From Trueperaceae bacterium (lineage in GTDB: Bacteria; Deinococcota; Deinococci; Deinococcales; Trueperaceae), in the NCBI GenBank assembly GCA_011389865.1, contig JAABTL010000021.1, positions 1 through 48,186 of the forward strand: a DNA stretch of 48,186 nt. Direction: 5' to 3'. A program made the position numbers and the translations under genes. The notes below the pieces were generated by a model. It was given only the letters and a program-made list of their open reading frames with translations. It did not search any database and was not told where the DNA came from. This document shows, piece after piece, positions 8,175 to 19,115 of the stretch; the first letter of the stretch is position 1; each line of letters starts with the position of its first letter.

Positions 8175-8632
8175 GCTCGGACCACCCGCAGCGGCTCGGG
8201 GCGCGGTCCGCGACCCGCGACGTGCCGTTGCCAGCAGCGGCGGCAGACGTAGCGCCGGCGCGGGCGCCGGTAGCGGGCGATGCGGGCGCCGCAGGCGTCG
8301 CACACGAGGGCGTACGGCGCGGGGGGCAGCGTCACCGCGTCGGCCGACGCGCACGCCCGAGGCGCCGCCCCGAGGGCGGCCGCGCGCGCCCGCCAGGCGG
8401 GGCCGTGCTTCGCGCCCGGGGTCTGGGCGTGGGCGATCTCGTGCAGGATCGTGTCGCGGACGACCTCCACGGGGTTGAGCTTCACGAGGTGGCGGGAGAG
8501 CGTGATCGTGCGGCTGTCGTAGCGGCAGCAGCCGAGCCGCCGCCGCGCGTGGTCGAAGCGGAAGTTCCAGGCGTCGAGGCCGTGGCGGTCCATGAGGTCG
8601 CGTGCGAGTGCGCGGGCGGCATCGGGGTCCAC
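8138..8632 (-). CDS. SprT-like zinc metallopeptidase domain protein
   Basis: This 164-residue cytosolic protein has the SprT/Spartan layout. The metal and catalytic motif HEIAH is at 64-68, with a further His76 in KHGPAW. A C-terminal zinc ribbon is formed by C111-x2-C114 and C130-x2-C133. The bacterial family is poorly characterised; the eukaryotic relative Spartan cleaves DNA-protein crosslinks, but extending that here is inference. The start is GTG 8632, chosen because TACGCT lies exactly 6 nt upstream and the domain begins directly after it. The last 12 codons overlap the convergent MFS gene. Confidence 0.85.
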   Translation of the reverse strand: MDPDAARALARDLMDRHGLDAWNFRFDHARRRLGCCRYDSRTITLSRHLVKLNPVEVVRDTILHEIAHAQTPGAKHGPAWRARAAALGAAPRACASADAVTLPPAPYALVCDACGARIARYRRPRRRYVCRRCWQRHVAGRGPRPEPLRVVRAHEPRRTVSGTP

Positions 8633-8638
8633 GCCGGG

Positions 8639-8644
8639 AGCGTA
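8639..8644 (-). promoter_or_regulatory. Leaderless-type -10 element (TACGCT) of the SprT-like gene
   Basis: On the minus strand TACGCT is followed by 6 nt and then GTG 8632. It is one of three GTG starts with this arrangement or close to it in the window. Confidence 0.5.
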
Positions 8645-8730
8645 CGACGGCGGGCCCGTGGCAGGCGGTCGCGCCCGGGCCGCGGCCGAGAACGGTTGGG
8701 CCGTCGTCCCGGGGCGCCGGCTGCGAGGCG

Positions 8731-8806
8731 TGGTGGGCGGTGAGGGGCTCGAACCCCCGACCCCCTCCGTGTAAAGGAGGTGCTCTACCGGCTGAGCTAA
8801 CCGCCC
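8731..8806 (-). tRNA. tRNA-Val (anticodon UAC)
   Basis: A 76-nt cloverleaf on the minus strand pairs acceptor GGGCGGT with ACCGCCC and encodes the 3' CCA (8731-8733). The D arm has the typical AGCTCAG start, the anticodon stem is CCTCC/GGAGG with loop TTTACAC, and the T arm has GGTTCGAGCCCC. The loop reads anticodon TAC, giving valine. Confidence 0.95.
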
Positions 8807-8820
8807 GTGGCGTCGCGGCG

Positions 8821-8838
8821 CGCCCCCGTTCGGGGGCG
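8821..8838. other. Perfect 8-bp GC hairpin between the exported-protein gene and tRNA-Val
   Basis: CGCCCCCG and CGGGGGCG are separated by TT (or 7 bp closing a GTTC tetraloop). It lies 14 bp upstream of the tRNA-Val 5' end. It could insulate the tRNA from upstream transcription or be part of the pre-tRNA leader. I see no clear tRNA promoter in the adjacent sequence. Confidence 0.35.
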
Positions 8839-9003
8839 GTGAGCCCCGGCGAGCACCCATCTTGCCACGCGCACGGAGTTCCGGCACCGGTTCGCGGCGG
8901 TCGACGCGTCGCTCGGGAGAACTGGCGGCCGTCGGGTGCCCGGCGGCGGCCGTGCACGGGGAAGCGCCACGACCGCCGCGCGGCCGCCGTGGCGCTCTCG
9001 ACG

Positions 9004-9045
9004 TCGCCTGGCCGGCCACGCGACGCCGCGTGACCAGCCAGGCGA
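9004..9045 (-). terminator. Hairpin downstream of the exported-protein gene
   Basis: TCGCCTGGC pairs with GCCAGGCGA (9 bp). After a 4-nt internal loop on each side, CACGCG pairs with CGCGTG around an ACGC loop. It begins about 5 bp after the stop codon at 9050. There is no T-tract. Confidence 0.55.
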
Positions 9046-9049
9046 GGGG

Positions 9050-9835
9050 TCAATCGTCCGCGAGCCGGAAGGTCGTGTACGGCTCCGTGAGGAGGTCGAG
9101 GTAGAAGGCACAGTCGGTCTCGTCGCGCACCAGGACGCCGAGCCACGTGTCCTGATCGAGCATGCGGCCGCGCATCACGAAGCGCTCGTCCGGGCGGCAC
9201 ACCCCCAAGCCCGGATCGGCGACCAACGTGAGCACCCCTCGCTCGAACTGGTAGGTGCCGCTGAAGACGTGGCGACCCGAGCGCAGGTCGTCCATGGTCT
9301 CGAAGTTGCGGTAGCTGCCGTCGAACTCGAAGCGGTGGAGGGTGCCTGGGCTTAGGCGGTCCTCCCACGTGCTGCCGACGACGGCGGCGAGCGTGAGCGC
9401 GTCCCGCTGCTCGGCCGACAGCACGCGGGTGACGCCCATCAGCCAGCCGGACTCGACCACGTAGACGGTGGTCGAACGCAGCGGCGCCATGCCTTCCGGC
9501 ACGAAGTCGCCCCACATGCGCTCGTGGGCGATCACCATCTGGTCGTCGCCCACGACGGCGATCACCTCGGTCTCGAGCCGGACGCCGGCCCGGATCAACT
9601 CGTACGCCCGGATCTGCAGGTCCCTGCCACTGAACGTACGCCAGTACAGGTCGTGCTCGGTCCAGGTGGCGCTACCGGCCAAGAGGCCGAAGACGGTCGC
9701 GGTGTCCCCCGCCGACAGCGCCTCCGCGAAGCGCTCCACCACCTGCTGTGCCGCCGGGGTCTCCTGGGCTCCGCCGACGGCCAGGACCGATTGGACGAGG
9801 ACGAACGCCACGACCTTGCGAAGCTTCTCGTGCAT
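9050..9835 (-). CDS. Exported protein with an N-terminal NTF2/SnoaL-like region
   Basis: This 261-residue protein starts MHEKLRKVVAFVLVQSVLA, a signal peptide with probable cleavage after GGAQ (about residue 24). Residues 30-110 (AQQVVERFAEALSAGDTATVFGLL, then W/E-rich text) resemble the NTF2/SnoaL-like fold, in which a helix precedes a curved sheet. The remainder (about 130-261) is predicted beta-rich with only two Cys, possibly a disulfide. I do not recognise a function. A GAAGGGA ribosome site lies about 8 nt before the ATG, so unlike many neighbours it is translated from a leadered mRNA. It stands alone, with a terminator hairpin behind it. Confidence 0.75.
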   Translation of the reverse strand: MHEKLRKVVAFVLVQSVLAVGGAQETPAAQQVVERFAEALSAGDTATVFGLLAGSATWTEHDLYWRTFSGRDLQIRAYELIRAGVRLETEVIAVVGDDQMVIAHERMWGDFVPEGMAPLRSTTVYVVESGWLMGVTRVLSAEQRDALTLAAVVGSTWEDRLSPGTLHRFEFDGSYRNFETMDDLRSGRHVFSGTYQFERGVLTLVADPGLGVCRPDERFVMRGRMLDQDTWLGVLVRDETDCAFYLDLLTEPYTTFRLADD

Positions 9836-10300
9836 GATCGCTTCCCTTCATGCGCCACCGGGTCGTGACCGACCCGCCGAGCGTTCGGACCGAGGCCGAG
9901 GGCCTACGGTCCGTTGTCATGAAACCGTTTCGGGGTTGCGGGCGTTGGCGACCACGTCGCCCTCTTGCGTGGGGGTGGTGGGTGGGGTGAAGAACCGCTC
10001 GCGCGCCTGCCGACGTGTCTCGGCCGCGCAGGCTCGCGGGAAGCGGTCGCGATGGTCGCGATCGGGCTCATCGTGACTCCCGTGAAGGCACGAGAACCAA
10101 CCCGGCCACGGCGCCCGCTGGCCCGGTCGTCCTGCCGCGTCGCGCTTCACCTCCCCTTGCCAGAGAGGATACCACGGATGCGTTCGTCGCCTAAGCGGTT
10201 GCGGTCATGGATCGCCGGGCTCGTGGCTGGCGGTTGGGGGGCGCATCGGGTGCGCTTCGTCGCGGCTCGGACCGCCCGCCGCGCGCCTCGCCATACGAAA
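9836..10300. other. Intergenic region without a convincing gene
   Basis: This stretch holds the upstream region of the exported-protein gene and the run-out of the tRNA unit. A perfect odd-centred palindrome, GAAACCGTTTC, lies at 9921-9931 and might be an operator. Small frames on both strands lack family features or coding bias. One minus-strand frame (9917-10150, 77 codons, GTG start directly after AGGGGAG) is the best of them, but I do not call it. Confidence 0.5.
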
Positions 10301-10322
10301 CGGCGGGGCTTTCGCCCCGCCG
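10301..10322 (-). terminator. Rho-independent terminator of the tRNA-Lys/tRNA-Glu unit
   Basis: A perfect 9-bp stem, CGGCGGGGC and GCCCCGCCG, has a 4-nt loop. On the minus strand it is followed by TTTCG. It lies 5 nt after the tRNA-Glu CCA end. Confidence 0.8.
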
Positions 10323-10326
10323 ATCG

Positions 10327-10401
10327 TGGTGACCCCTACGAGATTCGAACTCGTGCCGCTACCTTGAAAGGGTAGTGACCTAACCGCTAGTCGAAGGGGC
10401 C
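10327..10401 (-). tRNA. tRNA-Glu (anticodon UUC)
   Basis: A 75-nt minus-strand cloverleaf pairs GGCCCCT with AGGGGTC (one G-U) and encodes CCA (10327-10329). The anticodon stem CTACC/GGTAG encloses CTTTCAA, giving anticodon TTC (Glu). The T arm has GAGTTCGAATCTC. It lies 4 bp after tRNA-Lys and is surely cotranscribed with it. Confidence 0.95.
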
Positions 10402-10405
10402 TCGT

Positions 10406-10481
<76 letters not shown>

Positions 10482-10494
10482 GACAGCGCCACGG

Positions 10495-10524
10495 AGCATA
10501 CGCGCCGGGAACGACCGGCGTCAA
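10495..10524 (-). promoter_or_regulatory. sigma70-type promoter of the tRNA-Lys/Glu unit
   Basis: On the minus strand, -35 TTGACG (10519-10524) and -10 TATGCT (10495-10500) are separated by 18 bp. Transcription would start about 7 nt before the tRNA-Lys 5' end. Confidence 0.8.
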
Positions 10525-10570
10525 CCGTCGGCGAGACGCCTTGGCGTGCACCCGCGAGGGACCGCTCGCC

Positions 10571-10599
10571 TTGTTGGCGCCCATGGCCCTTGGTAGACT
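10571..10599 (+). promoter_or_regulatory. Promoter of the nuo operon
   Basis: -35 TTGTTG (10571-10576) and -10 TAGACT (10594-10599) have a 17-bp spacer. The predicted start is near 10606, leaving a leader of about 190 nt before nuoA. Confidence 0.7.
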
Positions 10600-10605
10600 C
10601 GTGGG

Positions 10606-10793
10606 CGTGTCTGGGTCGTGAATCACGGCACGAGCGGTCGTGGTTCATGGCCCCGTGCCCGTCGCGAGTACCCGGCCGACCGCGTTCGGCCGAGCCCCGA
10701 GACGGCCCGCTCGCGTCCCGCCGCCCGTGGCACGATGCCAACACCACGGGCCCGCGCCGCACGGCCCCGACCGGGGGAGAGAGGACGACCACT
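10606..10793 (+). promoter_or_regulatory. Structured 5' leader of the nuo operon
   Basis: The leader contains three inverted repeats. The first is a 15-bp stem with three G-T pairs (10613-10627 with 10639-10653), almost at the 5' end. The second is CGGCCGA/TCGGCCG (10673-10679 with 10686-10692). The third is GCCCGTGG/CCACGGGC (10723-10730 with 10744-10751). A strong ribosome site, GGGGAGAGAGG (10774-10784), ends 9 nt before the TTG start. No known riboswitch is recognisable. The 5' hairpin may stabilise the long mRNA or the leader may regulate it. Confidence 0.6.
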
Positions 10794-11141
10794 TTGTACG
10801 AGAACCTGCTCATGATGTTCCTCGCGGCCGGATTCATCGCTGCGGCGGCGCTCGTGGTGGGCGCTCTGTTGGGCCCGAAGCGCACCACGGACGACCTGCT
10901 CGAGGCGTACGAGTCCGGCATCCCGGCCACGGGCACCGCGCGCGAGCGGTTCCCGGTGCACTTCTACCTGGTCGCGATGCTGTTCATCGTGTTCGACATC
11001 GAGACCGCGTTCTTCTTCCCGTTGGCGGTGCGCTTCGGCATGGCGCCGCAGTTCCTCTTCGTCCAGGCGATCCTGTTCGTGGCCATCCTCGGCGTCGCCT
11101 ACGTCTACGTCCTGCGCAAGGGCGTGCTCCGGTGGAAGTGA
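10794..11141 (+). CDS. nuoA: NADH-quinone oxidoreductase subunit A
   Basis: This 115-residue membrane subunit of complex I has three transmembrane helices. Family hallmarks are [21 protein letters not shown] and [16 protein letters not shown], the latter holding the conserved acidic residues of TM2. I start at TTG 10794 because GAGAGAGG lies 9 nt upstream; an internal ATG pair (MM, residues 7-8) is the alternative. It is the first gene of the nuoA-N operon and 6 bp precede nuoB. Confidence 0.93.
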   Translation: MYENLLMMFLAAGFIAAAALVVGALLGPKRTTDDLLEAYESGIPATGTARERFPVHFYLVAMLFIVFDIETAFFFPLAVRFGMAPQFLFVQAILFVAILGVAYVYVLRKGVLRWK

Positions 11142-11147
11142 GTTGAC

Positions 11148-11684
11148 GTGGGCCTCACCGACGTGTTCGAGAAGGACGTCATGGAGCTGGAGAAGGACGG
11201 CATCCTGTTCTCCACCCTGGGCCGGCTGGTCGCCTGGGGGCGCTCCAACAGCCTGTGGCCCGCGACCTTCGGGCTCGCGTGCTGCGCCATCGAGATGATG
11301 CAGTCCACCAACGCGCACCACGACATGGCGCGGATGGGCTCGGAGGTCTTCCGCGCCAGCCCCCGGCAGGCCGACGTCATGATCGTCGCCGGGCGCCTGT
11401 CGAAGAAGATGGCGCCGGTGATGCGGCGCGTCTACGAGCAGATGCCCAACCCCAAGTGGGTGATCTCGATGGGGGCCTGCGCCTCGTCGGGCGGGATGTT
11501 CAACAACTACGCCATCGTCCAGAACGTCGACTCGGTCGTCCCCGTCGACGTGTACGTCCCCGGCTGCCCGCCGCGGCCCGAGGCGTTGGTCTACGCGGTC
11601 CTGCAGCTGCAGAAGAAGGTGCGGGGCGAGACGTTCGACGAGGCCGGCATCGAGCTGCCGATGGTCGAGGGGTGGGCGCGATGA
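11148..11684 (+). CDS. nuoB: NADH-quinone oxidoreductase subunit B
   Basis: This 178-residue peripheral subunit carries the N2 [4Fe-4S] cluster that passes electrons to quinone. The unusual tandem ligands Cys45-Cys46 (GLACCAIEM), Cys111 (GACASSGG) and Cys140 (PGCPPRPE) are all present. The start is GTG 11148, 6 nt after the nuoA stop. The last codon overlaps the nuoC ATG in an ATGA arrangement, indicating coupled translation. Confidence 0.96.
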   Translation: MGLTDVFEKDVMELEKDGILFSTLGRLVAWGRSNSLWPATFGLACCAIEMMQSTNAHHDMARMGSEVFRASPRQADVMIVAGRLSKKMAPVMRRVYEQMPNPKWVISMGACASSGGMFNNYAIVQNVDSVVPVDVYVPGCPPRPEALVYAVLQLQKKVRGETFDEAGIELPMVEGWAR

Positions 11685-12306
11685 GCGCCGGGCCCGCCGA
11701 CCGGGCCGGCGACAAGGTCGCCGCGCTGACCGAGGCGCTCGCGCAGCTGGGCGCGGAGCGGGCCGACCAGTTGTCGGGCGCGATCCTCGTGGTGCCGCGC
11801 GCGGCCATCCACCAGGCCGCCGCCACCGCCCGCGAGCACGGTTTCGACCTCCTGCTCGACGTGTTCGCCATCGACTGGCTCGCCTACCCGGGGCACCCTG
11901 GCCCGCGCTTCTCGGTGAGCTACCACGTGCACTCGGTCGCCGCCAACGAGCGCTGCTCGCTGCGCGTTCACCTCGACGACGGCGACGCGTTGCCGACCGT
12001 CACCGACGTGTGGCCCGCCGCGGCGTTCATGGAGCGCGAGGTCTACGACCTCTTCGGCGTCGCCTTCGACGGTCATCCGGACCTGCGCAAGCTCGTCACG
12101 CCCGAGGACCTCGAGGGACACCCGCTGCGCAAGGACTTCCCGCTCGGCGAGTCGCCGACGCTGTTCAACGACGGGCGCTTCCTCGATCCGGCCACCTTCC
12201 GTGCCGGCATGATCGGCACCAGCGAGGGTCGCACGGGCTGGGTCGGCGGCGCGCGCAAGGGCGTGGTCTCCGCGGCCCCCGAGGCCGACGGCAAGGGCGG
12301 TGACGC

Positions 12307-12310
<4 letters not shown>
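11681..12310 (+). CDS. nuoC: NADH-quinone oxidoreductase subunit C
   Basis: This 209-residue 30-kDa-type subunit sits in the peripheral arm of complex I next to NuoD. The family signature ERCSLRVHL and, later, [21 protein letters not shown] with LRKDFPL are visible around residues 89-155. A short tail (about 160-209) is Gly/Ala/Lys-rich. It starts at ATG 11681 overlapping the nuoB stop, and its own stop overlaps the nuoD ATG. It is separate from nuoD, unlike the fused NuoCD of enterobacteria. Confidence 0.95.
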
Positions 12311-13547
<1,237 letters not shown>

Positions 13548-13551
<4 letters not shown>

Positions 13552-14213
13552 GCCACGCGATGGATCTGCCCACCCTCAAGCCGTTCTTCGAGGACAAGCC
13601 CGAGCTGCTGCAAGAGATCCTCGACCGCTACCCGCCGAACGGGCGGCGCTCCGCCCTCATGCCCCTGATGTGGGAGGTGCAGCGCGCGGAACGCCACATC
13701 GGCGAGGCGCGGCTGCACGAGATCGCCGAGATCGTCGGGGTCACCGTGACCGAGGCCAAGGGCGTGATGAGCTTCTACAGCACGTTCCACGAGCACCCCG
13801 TCGGCCGCTTCCACCTGCAGGTGTGCCGCACGCTGTCGTGCAAGCTCGCGGGCGGCGACGAGCTCTACCGCGCCCTGGTGGAGGAGACCGGGCTGGTCTC
13901 CGGCGAGACCGACGCCGAGGGCACGTTCTCGCTGCAGAACGTCGAGTGCCTCGGCTCGTGCGGCACCGGGCCGGTGCTGCAGGTCAACGACACCTACCAC
14001 GAGCGCGTCACCCGCACGCGCCTCGCCGAGCTGTTCGCCGAGATGCGCGCCGGCCGCGAGCCGGTGCCGACGCGCGAGCGCGGCGGCGACAACGTGTCGG
14101 CCGACAAGGCCGAGCGGGTCGACGCACCTGACGGCACGTCGGTCGACGCACCTGACGGCACGTCGGTCGACGCACCTGACGGCACGTCGGACGAGGAAGG
14201 AGGCGTCGCGTGA
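13548..14213 (+). CDS. nuoE: NADH-quinone oxidoreductase subunit E, with acidic repeat tail
   Basis: This 221-residue subunit carries the N1a [2Fe-2S] cluster, liganded by Cys93, Cys98, Cys134 and Cys138, and works with NuoF in the NADH module. GTG 13548 overlaps the nuoD stop as GTGA; ATG 13560 is an alternative start. The thioredoxin-like core ends near residue 170. Beyond it is an acidic, low-complexity tail with three exact copies of VDAPDGTS (191-214), encoded by identical 24-bp repeats. Family members normally end near the core. Confidence 0.95.
14118..14189 (+). repeat. Three perfect 24-bp tandem repeats at the end of nuoE
   Basis: The units are 14118-14141, 14142-14165 and 14166-14189 and are identical at every base, including third codon positions. 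Each encodes VDAPDGTS. The identity suggests recent expansion by replication slippage, and a unit gain or loss keeps the frame. The nuoF ribosome site GGAAGGAGG lies directly after them. Confidence 0.95.
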
Positions 14214-15592
14214 GCACGGTCGCAGACAAGCCCGCGGCGATCACCAGCCGCTTCGACCCGCGGTACGAGATCACCCTCTACCGCCACGTCGGCGTCGACG
14301 GGGCGCACACGCTCGAGCACTACCGCGCCCGGGGCGGCTACCGGGCCGCCGAGAAGGCCCTGACGGAGATGACGCCGACGCAGGTGATCGACGAGGTCAA
14401 GGCCTCGGGTCTGCGCGGCCGCGGCGGCGCCGGCTTCCCCGCCGGGCTCAAGTGGTCCTTCATGCCCCCGATCGACGGGCGCCAGCGCTTCATCGTGTGC
14501 AACGCCGACGAGTCCGAGCCGGGCAGCTTCAAGGACCGCTACCTCATGGAGGACGACCCGCACCAGCTGATCGAGGGGATGCTGATCGCCGGCTGGGCGA
14601 TCCAGGCCACGATCGGCGTCCTGTACGTGCGTGGCGAGTACTACGTGGCCTACGAGCGGATGCGCGACGCGATCGCCGAGGCCCGCGCCGCGGGCCTGCT
14701 CGGCCGCGGCGTCTTCGCCACGGAGCCGGACGGGGAGGGAGACGAGGCCACGCCGGCGAGCCCGGGCTTCGACTTCGACATCATCCTCCACCGCGGGGCC
14801 GGGGCCTACATCTGCGGCGAGGAAACGGCCCTGATGAACTCGTTCGAGGGGCTGCGCGCGAACCCGCGCCTCAAGCCGCCCTTCCCGGCCCAGGCCGGCG
14901 TCTACGGCCTGCCGACGACGATCAACAACGTCGAGAGCTTCTGCAGCGTGGTGCACATCGTCGAGCGCGGCGGCGCGTGGTACGCGTCGATGGGCACCGA
15001 CGACAGCAAGGGCACCAAGCTCTACCAGCTCAGCGGTCCCGTCGCGCGGCCCGGCGTCTACGAGATGCCGATGGGCGCGACCTTCCGCGAGCTCATCTAC
15101 GACCTCGGCGGCGGGCCGACCGAGCCCGCCAAGGCCCTCATCCCCGGTGGCTCCAGCACCCCCTTGCTGCCCTGGTCCGACGAGACGCTCGACCTGCCGA
15201 TGGACTACGGCACCATGGCCAGGGTCGGCAGCATGCTCGGCACCGGCGGGGTCATCGTCATCCCCGAATCGCAGTGCATGGTCGACGCGATGGCCAACGT
15301 CGTGCGCTTCTATGCCCACGAGTCCTGCGGCAAGTGCACGCCGTGCCGCGAGGGCGTCGCCACCTGGCTGCCGAAGATGTACCAGAAGCTGCTCGCCGGG
15401 CTCGGTACGCGCGACGACCTCACCCTGATGGAGGAGATGGTGCGCAACCTGCGCGGGACCGCCTTCTGCCCGCTCGCCGACGCCTGCGCCATGCCGGTGG
15501 CGGCCTCGTTCCAGCACTTCCGGAACGAGTACGAGCACCTGGTCGACCACGGCGCGCCCAAGTACCCGACGGTCTCGAGGTGGGCGGAATGA
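14210..15592 (+). CDS. nuoF: NADH-quinone oxidoreductase subunit F
   Basis: This 460-residue subunit binds NADH and FMN and carries cluster N3. The nucleotide motif [13 protein letters not shown] is at 70-82 and [13 protein letters not shown] near 200. The [4Fe-4S] ligands are Cys373, Cys376, Cys379 ([12 protein letters not shown]) and Cys420 (TAFCPLAD). GTG 14210 overlaps the nuoE stop, and a strong GGAAGGAGG site (14195-14203) lies within the nuoE tail. A Glu/Gly-rich insert ([13 protein letters not shown]) lies near 175-187. Confidence 0.96.
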   Translation: MSTVADKPAAITSRFDPRYEITLYRHVGVDGAHTLEHYRARGGYRAAEKALTEMTPTQVIDEVKASGLRGRGGAGFPAGLKWSFMPPIDGRQRFIVCNADESEPGSFKDRYLMEDDPHQLIEGMLIAGWAIQATIGVLYVRGEYYVAYERMRDAIAEARAAGLLGRGVFATEPDGEGDEATPASPGFDFDIILHRGAGAYICGEETALMNSFEGLRANPRLKPPFPAQAGVYGLPTTINNVESFCSVVHIVERGGAWYASMGTDDSKGTKLYQLSGPVARPGVYEMPMGATFRELIYDLGGGPTEPAKALIPGGSSTPLLPWSDETLDLPMDYGTMARVGSMLGTGGVIVIPESQCMVDAMANVVRFYAHESCGKCTPCREGVATWLPKMYQKLLAGLGTRDDLTLMEEMVRNLRGTAFCPLADACAMPVAASFQHFRNEYEHLVDHGAPKYPTVSRWAE

Positions 15593-18021
15593 AGGTCGTC
15601 GTCGACGGCGTCACCCTCGACCTGCCGCCCGGCACCAGCGCGATCGACGCGGTGTTCGCGGCCGGCTCCGACGTCCCCTACTTCTGCTCGCAGCCGTACA
15701 TGTCGCCGATCGGCGCCTGCCGCATGTGCCTGGCCAAGGTGGGCGCGCCGCGCAAGGACCGCGACGGCAGCTGGATCCTCGACGAGGAGACCGGCGAGCC
15801 GAAGATCTTCTGGTTCCCCAACCTCATGGCGACCTGCACGACCGCCGTCATGGACGGGATGGTCGTCGACACCCGCTCCGAGCCCGTCAAGGCGGCGCAG
15901 AACGGGATGGTCGAGTTCACGCTGATCAACCACCCGCTCGACTGCCCCGTGTGCGACAAGGGCGGAGCCTGCGAGCTGCAGGACCGCGCCTACGAGTACG
16001 GCGAGGGCGTGTCGCGCTTCGTGTTCGACAAGCGGCACCAGGAGAAGCACCACGCGCTCTCCGACCTGATCACGCTCGACCGCGAGCGCTGCATCCACTG
16101 CAAGCGCTGCGTGCGTTACTTCGAGGAGGTGCCCGGCGACGAGGTGCTCGACTTCATCGAACGCGGCGGGCACACCTACATCGGCACCCTCGAGGAGGGC
16201 CTGCCGAGCAACTTCACCGGCAACATCACCGACATCTGCCCCGTGGGCGCCCTGCTCGACGCCACCAGCCGCTTCCGCGGCCGCAACTGGGAGTACCACC
16301 ACACCGAGACGACGAGCCTCGACGACGCGTCCGGCAGCGCGATCGTCGTCGACGGCCGCACGGGCCGGATCGAGCGCATCAAGGCCGGCCACCACCCGGA
16401 GATCAACAAGACCTGGATCGACGACGGCACCCGCTTCGGTCACGAGTACGCGGACGCCCCCGACCGGGTGCGCCGGCCGCTGGTCCGGCACGACGGCCGG
16501 CTCGTCGAGACCGACTGGGCCGACGCGATGGACTACGTCGCCGCGCGCCTCACCGAGGTGAACGGTAGGGACGTCGGCATCGCCATCCGCGCCGACGCGA
16601 CCCTCGAGGAGGGCGTCGCCGCGCGCGCGCTGGCGGATCACATCGGCACCGGCCAGCTCGACCACGCCCCGCGGCCCGCGGGTGGCGTCATCGCCGCGGG
16701 CGGTCAGGCACGACTCGAGGAGCTGGCGGTCGCCGGCGCGATCCTCGTCGTGGGCGACGTCACCGAGGAGGTGCCGATCGTCGACCTGCGCATCAAGGAC
16801 GCGCTGCGCGGGGTGACGCCGCCGTCGCTCTTCGATCACGGCGCGCCGATCGCGGACCTGCGCCTCAAGGAGCGCGCGCCGCGGCACGCCGAGATCCTGA
16901 CCGTCGCGGCGCCACTGCGCGTCGACCTCATGCGCCATGCGGGCCGGGCGGCGCAGTACCCGGCCGGCGGCGAGCGCGCCTTCTTCCACGCGCTGACGGC
17001 GCTCGCCGAGGGCGAGACGCCCGCCGACGGCGACCTGGGCATGCCGCTCGAGGCCGCCACGGCGGCCGTCGACGGCCTGCGCAAGGCCGAGACCGCGGTG
17101 GTCGTGCTCGGTGGTTGGGTGCTCGCGAGCCTGCAGGCGACCGAGGCCGCGTTGCACTTCTGCCGCGCGGTGGGCGCCAAGCCGATGCTGCTCGGCCCGA
17201 TGGCGAACAGCTACGGCCTCGAGCTCGTGGGCGTCGCGCCGAGCCACGCGCGCTACGCCTACGGCGGCATGCTGACCGGCGCCAAGGCGCTGATCCTGTC
17301 GCAGCTCGACCCCGCGATCGATCCCGCGGTGGCCGAGCGCCTCGACAAGCTCGAGCTACTGGTGGTGCACGCCTCGTTCCTGACCGCGACCGCGAAGCTC
17401 GCCGACGTGGTGCTGCCGGCGGCGATCGGCTACGAGAAGGACGGCACCGTGGTCAACCTCGAGGGGCGCATGCTCCCGGTGCGCGCCGCTCCGGTCGACG
17501 CCGGCGAGTCGCGCGACCTGACCGGGTTCGTGAAGGCCTTCGGCGAGGCCGCTGGCCAGCGGCTCGAGGGGCGCAGCGTGAAGAGCGCGCGGCGCTGGCT
17601 CAAGAAGGGCCTCGGCGTCGACCTCGACGCCCTCCCCGAACACGGGGGCTGGGCGCCCGCCAAGCGCGGTCCCGCGCGGGTGGCGGTCGCGGTCCACGAG
17701 GCCCCCGCGCACGGCGGCGCACTGCGGGTGCCGACGATGGTGCGGGCCGAGGTGCTCGACCGCAACCCGCACCTGCGGGCGGCCACCGGCGGGCTGGCGC
17801 TCGGGCTGCACCCGGACGACGCCGCGGCGCTGAAGCTGCGGTCGGGTGACGAGGTCACCGTGCCGGTCGCCGGCGTGCCGCGCCGGCTGGTCGTGCGCCC
17901 GAGCGAGGCGGTCCCCGCCGGCCTGGCCACGGTGCCGGCGACCCCCGACGAGCCGGTCGGCCTGGTGCCGATCGACCTCAAGCAGATCGCGCTGGAGCGA
18001 CGAGCGCTCGAGGTGGCCTGA
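15589..18021 (+). CDS. nuoG: NADH-quinone oxidoreductase subunit G
   Basis: This 810-residue subunit is the largest of the peripheral arm. The N-terminal [2Fe-2S] ferredoxin-like domain has [15 protein letters not shown] and a later Cys in MATCTTAV. A His/Cys cluster follows ([17 protein letters not shown]), then [14 protein letters not shown] and [11 protein letters not shown] for the [4Fe-4S] clusters. A molybdopterin-oxidoreductase-like domain without cofactor occupies about 240-810. ATG 15589 overlaps the nuoF stop. The molybdopterin part diverges more than the N-terminus, as is usual. Confidence 0.94.
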   Translation: MKVVVDGVTLDLPPGTSAIDAVFAAGSDVPYFCSQPYMSPIGACRMCLAKVGAPRKDRDGSWILDEETGEPKIFWFPNLMATCTTAVMDGMVVDTRSEPVKAAQNGMVEFTLINHPLDCPVCDKGGACELQDRAYEYGEGVSRFVFDKRHQEKHHALSDLITLDRERCIHCKRCVRYFEEVPGDEVLDFIERGGHTYIGTLEEGLPSNFTGNITDICPVGALLDATSRFRGRNWEYHHTETTSLDDASGSAIVVDGRTGRIERIKAGHHPEINKTWIDDGTRFGHEYADAPDRVRRPLVRHDGRLVETDWADAMDYVAARLTEVNGRDVGIAIRADATLEEGVAARALADHIGTGQLDHAPRPAGGVIAAGGQARLEELAVAGAILVVGDVTEEVPIVDLRIKDALRGVTPPSLFDHGAPIADLRLKERAPRHAEILTVAAPLRVDLMRHAGRAAQYPAGGERAFFHALTALAEGETPADGDLGMPLEAATAAVDGLRKAETAVVVLGGWVLASLQATEAALHFCRAVGAKPMLLGPMANSYGLELVGVAPSHARYAYGGMLTGAKALILSQLDPAIDPAVAERLDKLELLVVHASFLTATAKLADVVLPAAIGYEKDGTVVNLEGRMLPVRAAPVDAGESRDLTGFVKAFGEAAGQRLEGRSVKSARRWLKKGLGVDLDALPEHGGWAPAKRGPARVAVAVHEAPAHGGALRVPTMVRAEVLDRNPHLRAATGGLALGLHPDDAAALKLRSGDEVTVPVAGVPRRLVVRPSEAVPAGLATVPATPDEPVGLVPIDLKQIALERRALEVA

Positions 18022-19037
18022 TGGCTGAGTCGTTGCTGACCGTGTTCCTCAAGGCGCTGCTGCTGGCGGTCGCGTTGCTCGGGGCGTTCGCCTACATGAC
18101 GCTGATCGAGCGGCGGATCCTCGGTCGCATGCAGCACCGCATCGGCCCCAACCGCACCGGGCCGTTCGGCCTGCTGCAACCGATCGCCGACGCCCTCAAG
18201 TCGATCTTCAAGCAGGACATCCTGCCGGCGCGGGCCGACAAGTTCGTCTTCGTCCTCGCCCCCGCGATCTCGATCACCTTCGCGCTAGCGGCGTTCGGCG
18301 CCATCCCCGGCGGACCGGCCGGCAGCCTCTTCGGCTTCGACCCGTGGGTGGTCGACCTCGACATCGGTCTGCTGTACGTCCTCGCGGCCACCTCGATGGG
18401 CGTCTACGGGATCTTCCTCGGCGGCTGGGCGGCGAACAGCAAGTACGCGCTGCTCGGTTCGCTGCGCTCCGCCGCGCAGATCATCAGCTACGAGCTGGGC
18501 CTCGGCCTGTCGGTGCTGACGATCATCATGATCGCCGGCACCCTCAACCTGCGCGAGATCGTGGAGATCGGCGTGTGGTCGGTCAGCCCCTGGCTGTGGC
18601 CCGGATTGGCGGTCGCCTTCGTCACCTTCGTGATCAGCGGGATCGCCGAGGTCAACCGGACGCCGTTCGACCTCCCGGAGGCCGAGCAGGAGATCGTCGC
18701 CGGCTACCTGACCGAGTACTCGAGCATCAAGTGGGCGCTCTTCCAGATGGCCGAGTACGTCAACATGTTCACCGCCGCGGCCTTCATGAGCACGCTGTTC
18801 CTCGGCGGCTACAAGGGACCCGGCTTCATGAACGCGCTCATCCCCGGCAGCGCCGACTGGCCGATCGTGTGGCTCGTCGCCAAGATGGCGATCTTCATGT
18901 TCCTGTTCATCTGGTTGCGCGCCACGCTGCCGCGACTGCGCTACGACCAGCTCATGCGCTTCGGCTGGATCTACCTCTTCGAGGTGGCGCTCGGCGCCGC
19001 CCTGCTGACGGGGGCGGTGATCGCGTTTGTGCTGTGA
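18021..19037 (+). CDS. nuoH: NADH-quinone oxidoreductase subunit H
   Basis: This 338-residue membrane subunit has eight or nine helices and links the peripheral arm to the proton pumps, forming the quinone entry channel. Signatures include [19 protein letters not shown] and [18 protein letters not shown], the latter with the conserved acidic loop. ATG 18021 overlaps the nuoG stop by one base (TGATG). It is followed by the only larger gap in the operon (78 bp before nuoI). Confidence 0.95.
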   Translation: MAESLLTVFLKALLLAVALLGAFAYMTLIERRILGRMQHRIGPNRTGPFGLLQPIADALKSIFKQDILPARADKFVFVLAPAISITFALAAFGAIPGGPAGSLFGFDPWVVDLDIGLLYVLAATSMGVYGIFLGGWAANSKYALLGSLRSAAQIISYELGLGLSVLTIIMIAGTLNLREIVEIGVWSVSPWLWPGLAVAFVTFVISGIAEVNRTPFDLPEAEQEIVAGYLTEYSSIKWALFQMAEYVNMFTAAAFMSTLFLGGYKGPGFMNALIPGSADWPIVWLVAKMAIFMFLFIWLRATLPRLRYDQLMRFGWIYLFEVALGAALLTGAVIAFVL

Positions 19038-19115
19038 CCGCGATGCGCGCCCCGGCGGACCCGGCCGTGCGGCCCGGTCCCCCACCGACCGGACCGCGAC
19101 CGAGGGAGGCGAACG

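Noticed and set aside
9921-9931. GAAACCGTTTC palindrome as a third LacI operator
   Set aside because: It is odd-centred and lacks the flanking CG/TG bases of the two sites near 46.5 kb, and the adjacent gene has no link to sugar use.
10070-10105. Another copy of the hairpin apex (CGTGACTCC and GGCACG are present)
   Set aside because: The pieces are in the wrong order, there is no long stem around them, and the match is short enough to be chance.
9917-10150. A 77-codon minus-strand frame with GTG start near an AGGGGAG
   Set aside because: The ribosome-like site touches the start codon, the product matches nothing I know, and codon bias is weak. It is described within the intergenic region instead.
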